DNA of 64,000 nt from Bacillota bacterium (GCA_023435895.1 JAEZLH010000017.1:744001-808000), one strand, 5' to 3'; shown: positions 42,026 through 51,632, counted from the first letter of the stretch. The notes: generated by a model from the sequence alone, not told the origin. Program-made: numbers and translations.

Positions 42026-42162
42026 CGCAGTGTATAACCTGGAAGAATGAGTTAAGAATGTGGATAAAGAGCTGTAAAAAAAGTCCCTTTGTGGATATCG
42101 TAATGAGTTTACAAAATGTTGAATCAAAATAAAGATTGAAATAAATTTTAGGAGGAATGAAA

Positions 42163-43203
42163 ATGTTAGAGAATTTGGAAAAAATCAAGGCACAATTTCA
42201 AAATGAATTGAATGCTGCGAATTTGAAGGATGAACTGGAACGAATCAGAGTAGCTTTTCTTGGTAAAAAAGGTCTTGTGACGGAAGCATTGAAGGATCTT
42301 CGTAATCTTGATGCGGAAGCGAAGAAAACAGCAGGTATGCAGGTTAATATGCTAAAGAATGAGATTGAGAAGGCAATTGTGGATTATCAGAAGACGCTGG
42401 AAGAGAGAGAGTATTTGAAAGAAATCGAGAATACGGAGCGTTATGATTTCTCTATTCCGTCTGAAAAAGCGGTTGGAACCATGCATCCTATTTCAATTGT
42501 TCAAAAGCAGATTGAAGATATCTTTAAGACCATGGGCTTCATTATTGAAGATGGCCTGGAGATTCAGACAGAGTTCAATAACTTTGAAGGGGTAAATATT
42601 CCGAAAAACCATCCCGCAAGAGATATGACTGATACCTATTATCTGGAGAATGGACAGTTATTAAAGACCCATACTTCTGCGGCACAGAATACCATTATGA
42701 GAAAGTACGGCGCACCAAAGCCAGGCGAGCCGTTAAAAGTATTATTCCCTGGAAGGTGTTTTCGTAATGAAAATATTGATGCTAGCCATGAGAATACCTT
42801 CTTCCAGCTTGAGGGTATGATGATTGGTGATGATATCTCCATTTCCAATCTGATTTATTTCATGAAGGTGCTTTTGACCGAGGTGTTCCAAAGAGATGTT
42901 AAGGTTCGCCTTAGACCGGGCTTCTTCCCCTTCGTAGAACCAGGCTTTGAGCTTGATATTAACTGTGCAATCTGTGGTGGTTCAGGCTGTCCCACCTGTA
43001 AGAATTCCGGTTGGTTAGAGCTTCTGCCTTGCGGTATGATTCATCCGAATGTACTTCGCTTGGGTGGTATTGATCCTGACAAATACACTGGTTTTGCTTT
43101 CGGACTTGGATTAACAAGACTGGCCATGATGAAATACAACATCAAGGATATCCGTTTATTCAACAGTGGTAACTTAAAGCAATTAAAACAATTTACGGTA
43201 TAG
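42163..43203 (+). CDS. pheS: Phenylalanyl-tRNA synthetase alpha subunit
   Basis: Catalytic subunit of the alpha2-beta2 class II synthetase, 346 residues. An N-terminal coiled-coil arm (about 1-85) precedes the catalytic core, with motif 2 region FPGRCFRNENIDASHENTFFQLEG, the Phe-pocket segment PGFFPFVEPGFELDI and motif 3 GFAFGLGLTRLAMMKY. A CxxC-x-CxxC-like cluster (CAICGGSGCPTCK) occurs near residue 270. ATG 42163 lies 7 bases after GGAGG; ATG 42157 would be too close. It is controlled by the T-box leader. Confidence 0.97.
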   Translation: MLENLEKIKAQFQNELNAANLKDELERIRVAFLGKKGLVTEALKDLRNLDAEAKKTAGMQVNMLKNEIEKAIVDYQKTLEEREYLKEIENTERYDFSIPSEKAVGTMHPISIVQKQIEDIFKTMGFIIEDGLEIQTEFNNFEGVNIPKNHPARDMTDTYYLENGQLLKTHTSAAQNTIMRKYGAPKPGEPLKVLFPGRCFRNENIDASHENTFFQLEGMMIGDDISISNLIYFMKVLLTEVFQRDVKVRLRPGFFPFVEPGFELDINCAICGGSGCPTCKNSGWLELLPCGMIHPNVLRLGGIDPDKYTGFAFGLGLTRLAMMKYNIKDIRLFNSGNLKQLKQFTV

Positions 43204-43299
43204 TATGATGATCTTTAAATGTTATTTCTGACGAAGTAGTAAAAACCATAAACGGAATCAATCGAGGTCGCTAAAGCGACGGAATGGAGGAAATGAAGA

Positions 43300-45684
43300 A
43301 TGTTAATATCAATGAATTGGATTTCAGAATTCACTGACTTATCCGGTATAAGTTTAAAAGAATTAATCGGCAGATTTACATTATCTACTGCCGAGGTGGA
43401 AGATATTTATGAGTATGGTACAAAGATTAAAGATGTTGTAGTAGGAAAGATTATTGAAATCAACGACCATCCAAATTCCAAAAAGCTTCATCTTGTAAAG
43501 GTGGATATCGGCACTGAAGTAGTTGGCTGTGTATGTGGCGCTCCCAATGTATTTGTTGGTGCGGTGGTGCCTTTTGCAAAGCTTGGAGGTCAGGTTGGTG
43601 ATCTTGAAATAAAGGAAGCAAAGATTGCTGGTGAGATTAGCCACGGTATGTGTTGTTCCGAGAAGGAGCTTGGTATCAGTGAAGATCATTCCGGTTTAAT
43701 GATTTTGGAGGATATTTACCCGCTGGGTACTGATATTAAGAGTTTTATGCAGTTAGACGATACCGTATTTGAGGTGGATAACAAATCCCTCACTAATCGC
43801 CCGGATCTTTGGGGACATTATGGAATCGCAAGAGAGATCGCTGTATTAACCAAAAGAGAATTAAAGCCTCTTGATGTAGTGGATACCGGCTTGTATCAGA
43901 ATCTTCCGGGAATTGATGTTAAGGTTGAGAATGTTGATAAATGCTATCGTTATAGCTGTATCACCATTGGCAATATTACAGAGAAGAAAGCTCCGATTAA
44001 TATGAGAATTCGTCTGAGCTATTGCGGTATGAGACCAATTAATTTGCTTGCGGATTTAACAAATTATCTGATGATGGAACTTGGTCAGCCGATGCATGCC
44101 TTTGATAATCAGAAGGTATCTAAGATCAGAGTAAAGACATATCCGGAAACAGTGGATTTCCTTACTCTTGACAGTGTTGCTCGTAAAGTGGATAGCGAGA
44201 CTTTGTTAATCTGTGATGAGCAGGAACCGGTGGCTATAGCAGGTATTATGGGTGGTGAACTCTCTGAAATCACTGAAGAGACGAACTCCGTATTACTGGA
44301 ATCTGCTAATTTTGATGGGGTATCCGTTCGTAAATCAGCTACTCGTCTTGGTCTTCGTACGGATGCAAGCTCAAGATATGAAAAAATCATTGATCCGGAA
44401 TTAACCGTATCTGCAATTGGACGTTTTGTAAAACTGTTACAGGAGATTGATCCGGGCGTACAGGTAACCTCCTCCTTAACGGATGAATACGTAAAACACT
44501 ATGAAACCATTACCATAGAATTTGATAAAGCTTATGTGGATAAATACACAGGAATTGACATTTCCTCCGATCAAATTGAGGAAACTCTTGTAGCTCTTGG
44601 CTTTGGACTTAGCCGCAACGGGGATGAATTTAGTGTAGTGGTTCCGTCCTGGAGAGCGACCAAGGATGTTACCATGAAAGCGGATATTATTGAAGAGATT
44701 ACCAGAATTTATGGTTATGACAATTTTGAAATTCAATCTACCAAGAGCTTTTTGACTCCGATCCGTCATGATGTGGCAAGAGATAATGAGTATCGTATGA
44801 AGCAAATCTTATCCGAGCGTTATGCCATGAACGAGGTACACAGCTACATTTGGTATGAGTCAAAAACCAACAAGGAACTTGGGATTGTTACAGAACCTAA
44901 TATCCGAATTATCAACTCTGTAACAGCAGAAAATGATACCATTCGTTCCACTATGGTTCCTTCTCTGCTTGGATTTGTAGCCAAGAATGCAGATACTTAT
45001 CCTGAAATGGGGATGTATGAAATCGGTCGAGTGGCAGATGGAATCAGGGAAGATGGACTTTGCAACGAACGTAAACATCTTACCATTGCAATTGCATCCA
45101 AGAAACTTTCTGATAAAGAAATTTATTTCAAATGCAAAGAAATTATTGAACAATTAATCGCAGCAATCAAGAATGTGGTTCCTACTTATGGATTAAAAGA
45201 GGAATTGGCAAAATATAATTACGTTCATCCGGTTAATAGTGCAAGTATATTGGTTAAGGGTGAAGAGATTGGTTTCTTCTCTGTGATTAACCCTAAGATT
45301 AAGAATAAGATCGATAAGAAGCTCAATGTGGCATTTGCAGAAATTGATGTTGAAACCTTAGAAAGTATTGCGGCAGAGGGACTTCGCTATAGTGAGGTAT
45401 CCAAATACCCCGGCGTTACCATCGATTTAAGTCTTTTAGCAGATAAGGCACTTCGCTTTGAGAATATTATCTCTTATGTGAAAGAGTATAACTGTGAGTA
45501 TCTCCAGGGATATCGCCTTGTTGACATCTTTGAGGATGAAAAGCTTCTTCCAGGAAAGAAGAGCGTAACCGTTCGTTTTGAATTTGGCTCCAAGGAAAGA
45601 ACGTTAGAAGGTCAGGAGATTCAGACCATGGTGGATGAATTGCTTGCAATTTTGGCAATCAAGGGCTTAGAGATTAGAAAGTAG
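43300..45684 (+). CDS. pheT: Phenylalanyl-tRNA synthetase beta subunit
   Basis: A 794-residue beta subunit. In order: the N-terminal tRNA-binding (EMAP/Myf-like) domain about 40-150 with HPNSKKLHLVKVDIG, the B3/B4 editing domain near 210-400 (TNYLMMELGQPMHAFD), B5 (about 405-475), a catalytic-like domain with RSTMVPSLLGFVAKN and a C-terminal anticodon-binding FDX-ACB domain (YPGVTIDLSLLADKALRFENI). Complete and normal in length. It follows pheS after 96 bp with site AATGGAGGAAATG. Confidence 0.97.
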   Translation: MLISMNWISEFTDLSGISLKELIGRFTLSTAEVEDIYEYGTKIKDVVVGKIIEINDHPNSKKLHLVKVDIGTEVVGCVCGAPNVFVGAVVPFAKLGGQVGDLEIKEAKIAGEISHGMCCSEKELGISEDHSGLMILEDIYPLGTDIKSFMQLDDTVFEVDNKSLTNRPDLWGHYGIAREIAVLTKRELKPLDVVDTGLYQNLPGIDVKVENVDKCYRYSCITIGNITEKKAPINMRIRLSYCGMRPINLLADLTNYLMMELGQPMHAFDNQKVSKIRVKTYPETVDFLTLDSVARKVDSETLLICDEQEPVAIAGIMGGELSEITEETNSVLLESANFDGVSVRKSATRLGLRTDASSRYEKIIDPELTVSAIGRFVKLLQEIDPGVQVTSSLTDEYVKHYETITIEFDKAYVDKYTGIDISSDQIEETLVALGFGLSRNGDEFSVVVPSWRATKDVTMKADIIEEITRIYGYDNFEIQSTKSFLTPIRHDVARDNEYRMKQILSERYAMNEVHSYIWYESKTNKELGIVTEPNIRIINSVTAENDTIRSTMVPSLLGFVAKNADTYPEMGMYEIGRVADGIREDGLCNERKHLTIAIASKKLSDKEIYFKCKEIIEQLIAAIKNVVPTYGLKEELAKYNYVHPVNSASILVKGEEIGFFSVINPKIKNKIDKKLNVAFAEIDVETLESIAAEGLRYSEVSKYPGVTIDLSLLADKALRFENIISYVKEYNCEYLQGYRLVDIFEDEKLLPGKKSVTVRFEFGSKERTLEGQEIQTMVDELLAILAIKGLEIRK

Positions 45685-45883
45685 TTTGATGAATTATCGC
45701 TTTTTAAGATTGCAGTCGATTGAAAATGGTGATTATGGCAATTGAATCAAATGAATGTTTTTTGGAAGATATAATACAAAGAGGCATTAGTTTTATGTGG
45801 TAACTGTGGTTGTTATTACTTTATATGGTAGTGCCTGAAGATAATTATTTACTGCAGTATGCTCATAATTTAATAGTAAGAAG

Positions 45884-45929
45884 AGAGCTTATTTAGGCAC
45901 CCCATAAGGTTGCTTGAATAAGCTCTTTG
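45884..45929 (+). terminator. Probable terminator of pheST
   Basis: AGAGCTTATT pairs with AATAAGCTCT around an imperfect inner stem (AGGCA/TTGCTT), followed by TTGAAGTTT. The U-run is weak, so confidence is moderate. Confidence 0.55.
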
Positions 45930-45965
45930 AAGTTTAGACGATAGATAACAATCTTAATCTTTTGT

Positions 45966-46254
45966 ATGATAGTAATTTGTCAACTACTTTCGCATGAAGG
46001 TAATCTCCTATTACAGCTTATAGATGAAGGTAATTCCCTATAATGATTTACCAATGAAAGTAATCCATAATATACCTTTTGTACAAAAGTAATCTTCTTA
46101 CAACTCTTGCATGAAAGTAGTCCTCATACAACTTTAGAATGATAATATCTCCTCCTACAACTCTTGCATGAAAGTAGTCCCTCATATAACTTTAGCATGA
46201 AAGTAGTCTTCATACAACTCTTGCATGAAAGTAATCCCTCATTACAACTATTGC
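45966..46254. repeat. About ten degenerate tandem repeats of 28-31 bp
   Basis: Units begin ATGAAAGTARTC and end ACAACTCTTGC. They start near 45966, 45994, 46024, 46053, 46083, 46111, 46139, 46168, 46197 and 46225. Units in the right half are most alike; those in the left half are eroded. Variation is spread over the whole unit, with no constant repeat and unique spacer, so it is not a CRISPR. It fills the gap between pheT and an acetyltransferase gene. Confidence 0.85.
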
Positions 46255-46346
46255 AGTATAATTAATCATAACCCATGACGAAAAATACTTGTTGACAGGC
46301 ATAAAATCATTCGATCCTGTATAATTATGTTCTTAGAGGTGAGAGT

Positions 46347-46904
46347 ATGCAGTTACATCATTTAGGGACACAGCCGATTGAAACAATGCGGCTGCAGCTT
46401 CGAAGATTTCGGGCTGAGGATGCAGAAGATATGTTTTACAATTGGGCAGGTGACCCCGAGGTGTGTAAATATTTATCCTGGGGACCTCATCCGGAAGTGA
46501 ATGTGTCAAGGAGACGTATTGCTTATTGGTTAAGTACCTATGAACGAAATAATTCCTATGTGTGGGCAATTGAATCTAAGTTTAAAAAGATGGTGGTCGG
46601 TACAATCAGCGTGGAGATTACCGATGACTCCACCTCTACCTGCGAAGTTGGCTATTGCTTATGTAAGGATTATTGGGGCAGGGGGATTATGACGGAAGCA
46701 CTCCATGTTGTAATGCACTTTCTGTTAAATGAAGTGGGCTATCAGCGCGTAATAGCGAAGTATGACGTACAAAATATTGCTTCCGGTCGAGTAATGCAAA
46801 AAGCAGGTATGCATTTTTTGAAGTATGAATACCGAGTTGGAATGAGACGGGATGGTAGTTACTATGACTGTGCCGTTTATGAGCGAGAGAGAGCCGAAGA
46901 GTAG
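46347..46904 (+). CDS. GNAT acetyltransferase, RimJ/RimL type
   Basis: A 185-residue acetyl-CoA-dependent N-acetyltransferase. TMRLQLRRFRAEDAEDMFYNWAGDPEVCKYLSW is the typical RimJ/RimL-like opening; the acetyl-CoA loop is YCLCKDYWGRGIMTEALHVVMHF and VQNIASGRVMQKAGM follows. Substrates include ribosomal protein N-termini, antibiotics or amino acids, so none is assigned. Ribosome binding site GAGGTGAGAGT. Its last 28 bases overlap the 3' end of the convergent gene on the minus strand. Confidence 0.9.
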   Translation: MQLHHLGTQPIETMRLQLRRFRAEDAEDMFYNWAGDPEVCKYLSWGPHPEVNVSRRRIAYWLSTYERNNSYVWAIESKFKKMVVGTISVEITDDSTSTCEVGYCLCKDYWGRGIMTEALHVVMHFLLNEVGYQRVIAKYDVQNIASGRVMQKAGMHFLKYEYRVGMRRDGSYYDCAVYERERAEE

Positions 46905-47920
46905 AAGTATGGGCCGCAATATTGCTCATGTGTATGGGTGTAGCACCAAGTGAAAGCTTTATCAAAAACCAGAATATCATCATATTGGTCGATGAGTTCC
47001 ACCTTGAGCTGACCACAGTACTGAAGTTCATAGGCGAGGTTGTCATTATTGAACAGAATATAGCAGTCCAGCTTTGGGGTGTCTTGAAAGGCACTTTGAG
47101 CTTCCTCCCCATGCTTGCTAGGTAATAATTCATATGAAAAAGCATGCCATAAATAATTGGAATATTCCTTGTTGCCATGAATATAAAATTTCTTTAATTC
47201 AGAATGGGTTTTGTTAGGTAAAAAGGAAGAAATCCAGTGGGAACGCAAATCCTTTTGTTGTTTTGTATTAAGAAGTGTAAAATTAATTCCTGCACTGTAA
47301 AAGGCTTCTTCCAAATCTTCTTTTATTTGTGTGAGATATTCCATGTATTGTGCCTTTCCTATCATTCTTCCATTTATTTTTTCTTTTGCAATTTTGATAA
47401 TATGCCAACTTTTCGGTGGATAATACATCTTGCTATTGCACTTTTCCTTTAAAAGCCAGGGTAACTCATGAACCCACAAGGTAAAGCAAAGAAACCCTTC
47501 CGGCAAGTTATCTGGAATTGTGTGAAATATGGCATTGGGATCTTGAAATTCAATACTTAATCGACCGAGTTGAACATCACGTTTCTCCGATAAATCAACA
47601 TAATCCTCTGAAAGGATTTCGGTAGGAGTAAGCAGTTCTTCCTTTGGACAGTTAATATATTTGCCGGCAATGAAAAAATTTGCAAAGGTTGGAATGGTTT
47701 TTTCTTTGGTAAGTCCGAAGGATATGGGGTTACAATAAAGAGGATTAAGAGACAAGCTCTCAAAGAAATTCTTCTCCTCTGAGAACATATTTTTACAGAA
47801 TTCACAATAATTGCGATAAATCTGATTCTCATCTGGGAGAGTATAATTCTGATAGTACAGGTTAGTTCTATCAAAATCAACATCAATAATCCATGAACCA
47901 AAGGTTAGGAGTGAAGACAT
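46877..47920 (-). CDS. Uncharacterised protein with DUF4275-like C-terminus
   Basis: A 347-residue soluble protein. The N-terminal 200 residues are unfamiliar, with phenylalanine/tyrosine-rich segments. The C-terminal part (about 215-345: DLRSHWISSFLPNKTHSELKKF, YLWHAFSYELLPS, EEAQSAFQDT, CYILFNN, DILVFDKAFTWCYTHTHEQYCGPYF) resembles DUF4275 proteins of Bacillus, whose function is not known. The ribosome binding site is GAGAGGTG. Its stop overlaps the acetyltransferase gene tail-to-tail. Assignment is from memory of the family pattern and moderately uncertain. Confidence 0.6.
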   Translation of the reverse strand: MSSLLTFGSWIIDVDFDRTNLYYQNYTLPDENQIYRNYCEFCKNMFSEEKNFFESLSLNPLYCNPISFGLTKEKTIPTFANFFIAGKYINCPKEELLTPTEILSEDYVDLSEKRDVQLGRLSIEFQDPNAIFHTIPDNLPEGFLCFTLWVHELPWLLKEKCNSKMYYPPKSWHIIKIAKEKINGRMIGKAQYMEYLTQIKEDLEEAFYSAGINFTLLNTKQQKDLRSHWISSFLPNKTHSELKKFYIHGNKEYSNYLWHAFSYELLPSKHGEEAQSAFQDTPKLDCYILFNNDNLAYELQYCGQLKVELIDQYDDILVFDKAFTWCYTHTHEQYCGPYFYSSALSRS

Positions 47921-48248
47921 AGAAGGACACCTCTCTTGAATTTTAATTAGCTAGGTATTTAGGAGTACGAAGCAATCACTAATATATTATGAGCAAAATG
48001 CGTAGTATTCTTGGCTAGTAATTAATATTTACATATTGTACCATATATATTGTTCGTTTCCAATAGAATTTTGTTGATGAACACAATCGTATGTGGTAAT
48101 ATGTGGAATTAACAGAATATGGTTTCAGTAGGAAATACACTAATCCAAGGAATTACTTCAAGGAATTATTCCAAGAATAATTGTATTCCGAAATTTTATA
48201 CCAAGGCTCATAGTCACTATTTACCGTTAATAAAGAAAGGAAATAATA
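47921..48248. other. Divergent intergenic region with a candidate promoter
   Basis: 328 bp between two divergent genes. A plus-strand promoter candidate is TTGATG (48074-48079), 17 bp, TAATAT (48097-48102). At about 48155-48188 a short direct repeat with the word CCAAGGAATTA occurs two to three times, a possible regulator-binding tract. Nothing else was seen. Confidence 0.45.
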
Positions 48249-48749
48249 ATGTTGCGATTAAGACCCTTCAAAGCCAGTGATGCAAGATATATGTTGGAAT
48301 GGGTAAAAGACGAAAAGGCTTTTACAATGTGGTGTGCAAATCGGTTTGATTATCCATTGACCGAGGAACAATTAATTGAATATAAGAGGAAAAATGATGA
48401 GGATGAATTTGCATGGAGTTTTACAGTGTTGGACGATGAAGGAAAACCGGTCGGACATTTTGTAATGCGTTGTGCAAATTATGAGCAGGAAAGCATTCAT
48501 TTGGGCTTTGTAATTCTTGATGATCAAGAAAGAGGGAAAGGATATGGTAAAGAGATGATGAACCTTGCCGTAAAATATGCTTTTGAACTTCTTGGTGTAA
48601 AGAAAATAACCTTGGGAGTTTTCGCTAATAACCCAGCAGCTCATTATTGTTATCTGGCAGTGGGATTTACGGATGTTAAATTGGATGAGAAATATTTTAC
48701 ATATAAAGAGGAAAAATGGGATCTATGTAGTATGGAGATGATAAAGTAG
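48249..48749 (+). CDS. GNAT acetyltransferase
   Basis: A 166-residue GNAT protein. MLRLRPFKASDARYMLEWVKDEKAFTMWCANRFDYPLTEEQL and LGFVILDDQERGKGYGKEMMNLAVKYAFELLGVKKITLGVFANNPAAHYCYLAVGF are the family's N-terminal and acetyl-CoA-binding regions, with the R/Q-x2-G-x-G/A loop as RGKGYG. The substrate is unknown. It has its own candidate promoter and ribosome binding site AAAGGAAAT. Confidence 0.9.
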   Translation: MLRLRPFKASDARYMLEWVKDEKAFTMWCANRFDYPLTEEQLIEYKRKNDEDEFAWSFTVLDDEGKPVGHFVMRCANYEQESIHLGFVILDDQERGKGYGKEMMNLAVKYAFELLGVKKITLGVFANNPAAHYCYLAVGFTDVKLDEKYFTYKEEKWDLCSMEMIK

Positions 48750-48947
48750 GAAAAGTAATTAAAATCAGAAACTCAAATTCAAATAATAAGTTTAAATGTA
48801 TTTACGGAAAGTGTGCTCGGTTAATAAGTGGAATCGTCCTGCTTTTAAAAATAGCAACGAGATTCTTGCCTATCTACAACGTGCAATTATCAAAACCGAA
48901 AGATCTGTCATATAGATAATAGGACTGATAAGTTCGGAGATGACGGT

Positions 48948-49970
48948 ATGGGAAAGAATAAGCTGCTGTTTAACAAGGAATATGAGGATTTTTATAGAAT
49001 GGCGGAGGATAATAAGATATTCTCAAATTACTGCACTGAAGTTCATGGAATCGATTTTTCACAGGATGGATACAGTGATAAAAAGCAGATTGATGAAATG
49101 CTGATCATTGCAGGTATCCAACCTGGCTATAAAGTGCTTGATATTGGCTGTGGCAATGGTAAGATGGGAAAATATATTGCTGAAAAGACCGGTGCAATTG
49201 TATATGGTTTTGATTATTCAGAAAATGGAATAAGATGTGCGACGAAGCAGGCAGCAAATAATAAGAATCTTAATTTTGAGGAGGGTGTAATTGGTGAAAA
49301 GGAATATCCTTCTGATAATTTTGACGTAATTCTATCCATAGACACACTTTATTATACGTTGGATATGGAAGGCTTTGTGAAGCAAATACATTCCTGGATG
49401 AAACTGGGAGGTGTTTTTCTTGCCTTCTACAGTGAGGGGCAGCTGATGACCAGAAGTCCTAATGAAAAGAGCACGGAACTGGCCGTTGCCCTGGACAAAT
49501 GCGAAGCATCTTATATGGCAATTGATTATACCAGAAGCCATTATGAGTTGCTTAAACATAAGCGTGAAGTAATTGAAACATTAAAAGAAAAATTTTTAAC
49601 CAACAATATGGAATTCTTTTATCAAAGTATCATTGCCACTTCCATTGAGAATACAATGAGCTTTGAAGCATTTCAAGAGCAATATAGCCGTTATCTTTAT
49701 GTTATTCGAAAAGAAGTGAAGCATGCCGTAATCAGTGAGGAAATAGTTGACGAGCAGGAAGATCCGGTAATTAATCTGAAAATAGCTCAAAGCGAAGAAG
49801 AGAGTCCTTCTGAAGAGATTCCTCCGGTAATCCCTGAAAATATGATGGGAAGGAATAATCCATTTCAAGGAAACAGGATGAACATGAATCGAATGAATAT
49901 GAATCGTAATAATATGTTCAGGATAAATCCAAACCAAAGAAGACAATTTAATTTTCGAAATTTTAAATAA
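48948..49970 (+). CDS. SAM-dependent methyltransferase with low-complexity Asn/Met/Arg tail
   Basis: A 340-residue protein. The class I methyltransferase core (about 45-200) has the SAM-binding motif VLDIGCGNGKMGKYI and motifs DYSENGIRCATKQA and FDVILSIDTLYYTLDMEGFVKQ, closest to small-molecule methyltransferases of the Methyltransf_11 type. After about residue 265 the sequence turns acidic (EEESPSEEIPPVIPE) and ends in a repetitive tail rich in N, M and R (NRMNMNRMNMNRNN) and basic residues. That tail is not part of the enzyme family and looks disordered, perhaps RNA- or membrane-binding. Substrate unknown. Confidence 0.8.
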   Translation: MGKNKLLFNKEYEDFYRMAEDNKIFSNYCTEVHGIDFSQDGYSDKKQIDEMLIIAGIQPGYKVLDIGCGNGKMGKYIAEKTGAIVYGFDYSENGIRCATKQAANNKNLNFEEGVIGEKEYPSDNFDVILSIDTLYYTLDMEGFVKQIHSWMKLGGVFLAFYSEGQLMTRSPNEKSTELAVALDKCEASYMAIDYTRSHYELLKHKREVIETLKEKFLTNNMEFFYQSIIATSIENTMSFEAFQEQYSRYLYVIRKEVKHAVISEEIVDEQEDPVINLKIAQSEEESPSEEIPPVIPENMMGRNNPFQGNRMNMNRMNMNRNNMFRINPNQRRQFNFRNFK

Positions 49971-50090
49971 TTTTTATAGTATGTGATAATGGATTTCTTG
50001 GGATAATAGAACCAAAGGTTGACATAGAAATTTGTTTATGGCTAAGTGACATCAAGAGAGTGATTTATAAAAGTACTTAAGGAGGACATT

Positions 50091-50522
50091 ATGTTAAAGG
50101 AATTTAAAAAATTTGCATTAAAGGGAAACATGATTGATTTGGCAGTTGGTATTATCATAGGCGGTGCGTTCAGCAGCCTGGTGAATTCCTTGGTCAATGA
50201 TGTGATTATGCCGATATTTAGTATATTTACCAGTAAGATTAATTTTACAGATTGGTTCATTGCCTTAGATGGCAAACAATATTCGTCCTTGAAGGATGCC
50301 ATAGCTCATGATGCTGTGGTAATTAAATACGGAGTATTTTTATCAGGAGCAATTAATTTTATCATAATGGCTTTTGTTGTGTTTTTAATTGTAAGGTGGG
50401 TCAATAAACTCAGAAAACCAGATGCAGCAAAGCCTGCCACGAAAAAATGCCCCCGTTGTATGTCAGATATCGATATTAATGCAACAAAATGCCCCCAGTG
50501 TACCGTGGATATTCCAAGATAA
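50091..50522 (+). CDS. mscL: Large-conductance mechanosensitive channel with C-terminal zinc ribbon
   Basis: A 143-residue channel that opens under membrane tension to protect against osmotic shock. The N-terminus LKEFKKFALKGNMIDLAVGIIIGGAFSSLVNSLVNDVIMPIF is the conserved first helix and gate; the second helix is GVFLSGAINFIIMAFVVFLIVRW. The end, CPRCMSDIDINATKCPQC, is a CxxC-x10-CxxC zinc-ribbon-like motif in place of the usual helical bundle; similar ends occur in other Firmicutes MscL. Ribosome binding site AAGGAGG. Confidence 0.96.
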   Translation: MLKEFKKFALKGNMIDLAVGIIIGGAFSSLVNSLVNDVIMPIFSIFTSKINFTDWFIALDGKQYSSLKDAIAHDAVVIKYGVFLSGAINFIIMAFVVFLIVRWVNKLRKPDAAKPATKKCPRCMSDIDINATKCPQCTVDIPR

Positions 50523-51113
50523 GGATAAGTTTTGCAGTGAAATAAAAAAGAGGTAATTGTGTAAATATAAATGTTTCGTCTATCAAGCAAAATTCATATG
50601 AGCTTTCCTGCAATTTATGTATTTAATGATACTTCTGCAAACGTAGCATATAGAAAGTATTTGTTTACTCATAATGATATAGGAGAAAGTAGTTTCACTA
50701 TATTGTTTGATTAGATAAACCCCTAAATATAGATTTTGTGTTTTAAAAAAGAATAAAATTTATTTAGAAAAGCCACAAAAATCTTAGGATTTAGTGGCTT
50801 TTCGGTGTAGTAGCATTGAAAATATTAAGATTGAAATCGCCTAAAGCTTATTTGGGATTTGATCAATTTTTAATATGGCATATTCAAGGCCCCTTAATAA
50901 AGCAATCAAAAGATAATATTTTAATCAATTGCGGACGAGGAATTGACCCGAGCAGACCAGATTCTCTTTTTATGCCAATTTTGTTAGTTATGGATAAATA
51001 TAGATTTTTCTTGTACAATAATCCATCGATTGCTATAATAAATGAAGATTAGGATATGGATAGTTGCGTAAAATAAGAAGGAACACAATAATTCGTAGAA
51101 TAGGAGTACCATT
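50523..51113. other. Intergenic region with one terminator
   Basis: 591 bp between mscL and yqeG. The clear feature is a terminator hairpin at 50767-50803. A 78-codon frame at 50816-51052 starts at TTG without a ribosome binding site and matches nothing I know; it could be a gene remnant. No promoter was assigned. Confidence 0.4.
50767..50803. terminator. Bidirectional hairpin terminator
   Basis: GAAAAGCCAC pairs with GTGGCTTTTC and continues inward as AAATC/GATTT. A-rich and T-rich flanks allow use on either strand. Confidence 0.7.
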
Positions 51114-51632
51114 ATGTTTAAAAGGTTTTATCCCAAGAGATTGGCACCGACATCCTATGATATTCACTATGAAAAACTTTATAAAGAGGGATACCGAGGG
51201 ATTTTATTTGACATTGACAATACACTGGTGGAGCATGGAGCGGATGCATCTGAACGTGCCATTGAATTGTTTGAAAAATTGAAGAAAATCGGCTTTCAGA
51301 CCTGTTTGATTTCCAATAACAGCGGGGAGAGGGTTCGAAGGTTCAACGAAAAGATTGGAACGAATTATATCCAAAAGGCCAATAAGCCGGCAAAGAAAAA
51401 TTATATTCGTGCTACAAAGATAATGGGGACAACCATTGATAATACAGTCTTCGTAGGAGATCAATTATTTACGGATGTATATGGTGCGAATCGGGTTGGA
51501 ATGATGACGTACCTTGTAAAGCCAATTCATCCAAAAGAGGAAATACAGATTGTTCTAAAGCGTAAGTTGGAACGTATTGTACTCCATGCCTATCGCAAGG
51601 ATTTGGCGAAGGGGAAGATTACTCAAAATTAA
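51114..51632 (+). CDS. yqeG: YqeG-family HAD phosphatase
   Basis: A 172-residue HAD IIIA-type phosphatase. GILFDIDNTLVEHG is motif I, CLISNNSGERV is motif II with KPAKKNYIRATK as motif III, and VFVGDQLFTDVYGANRVGMMTYLVKPI is motif IV. The family is usually found near shikimate or ribosome-assembly genes in Firmicutes and acts on phosphatidylglycerophosphate-like or unknown substrates; the role here is not proven. aroK follows after 49 bp, so the two are likely co-transcribed. Ribosome binding site TAGGAG. Confidence 0.9.
   Translation: MFKRFYPKRLAPTSYDIHYEKLYKEGYRGILFDIDNTLVEHGADASERAIELFEKLKKIGFQTCLISNNSGERVRRFNEKIGTNYIQKANKPAKKNYIRATKIMGTTIDNTVFVGDQLFTDVYGANRVGMMTYLVKPIHPKEEIQIVLKRKLERIVLHAYRKDLAKGKITQN

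Noticed and set aside
41857..42132. Open frame of 91 codons in the pheST leader
   Set aside because: It runs through the palindrome and its degenerate copy and has no ribosome binding site; it is repeat sequence, not a gene.
45966..46254. Possible CRISPR array
   Set aside because: Variation is spread through the whole unit; there is no constant repeat with unique spacers, and no cas genes are near.
50816..51052. Open frame of 78 codons before yqeG
   Set aside because: TTG start without a ribosome binding site and no known match; it may be a remnant, so it is noted only in the region entry.
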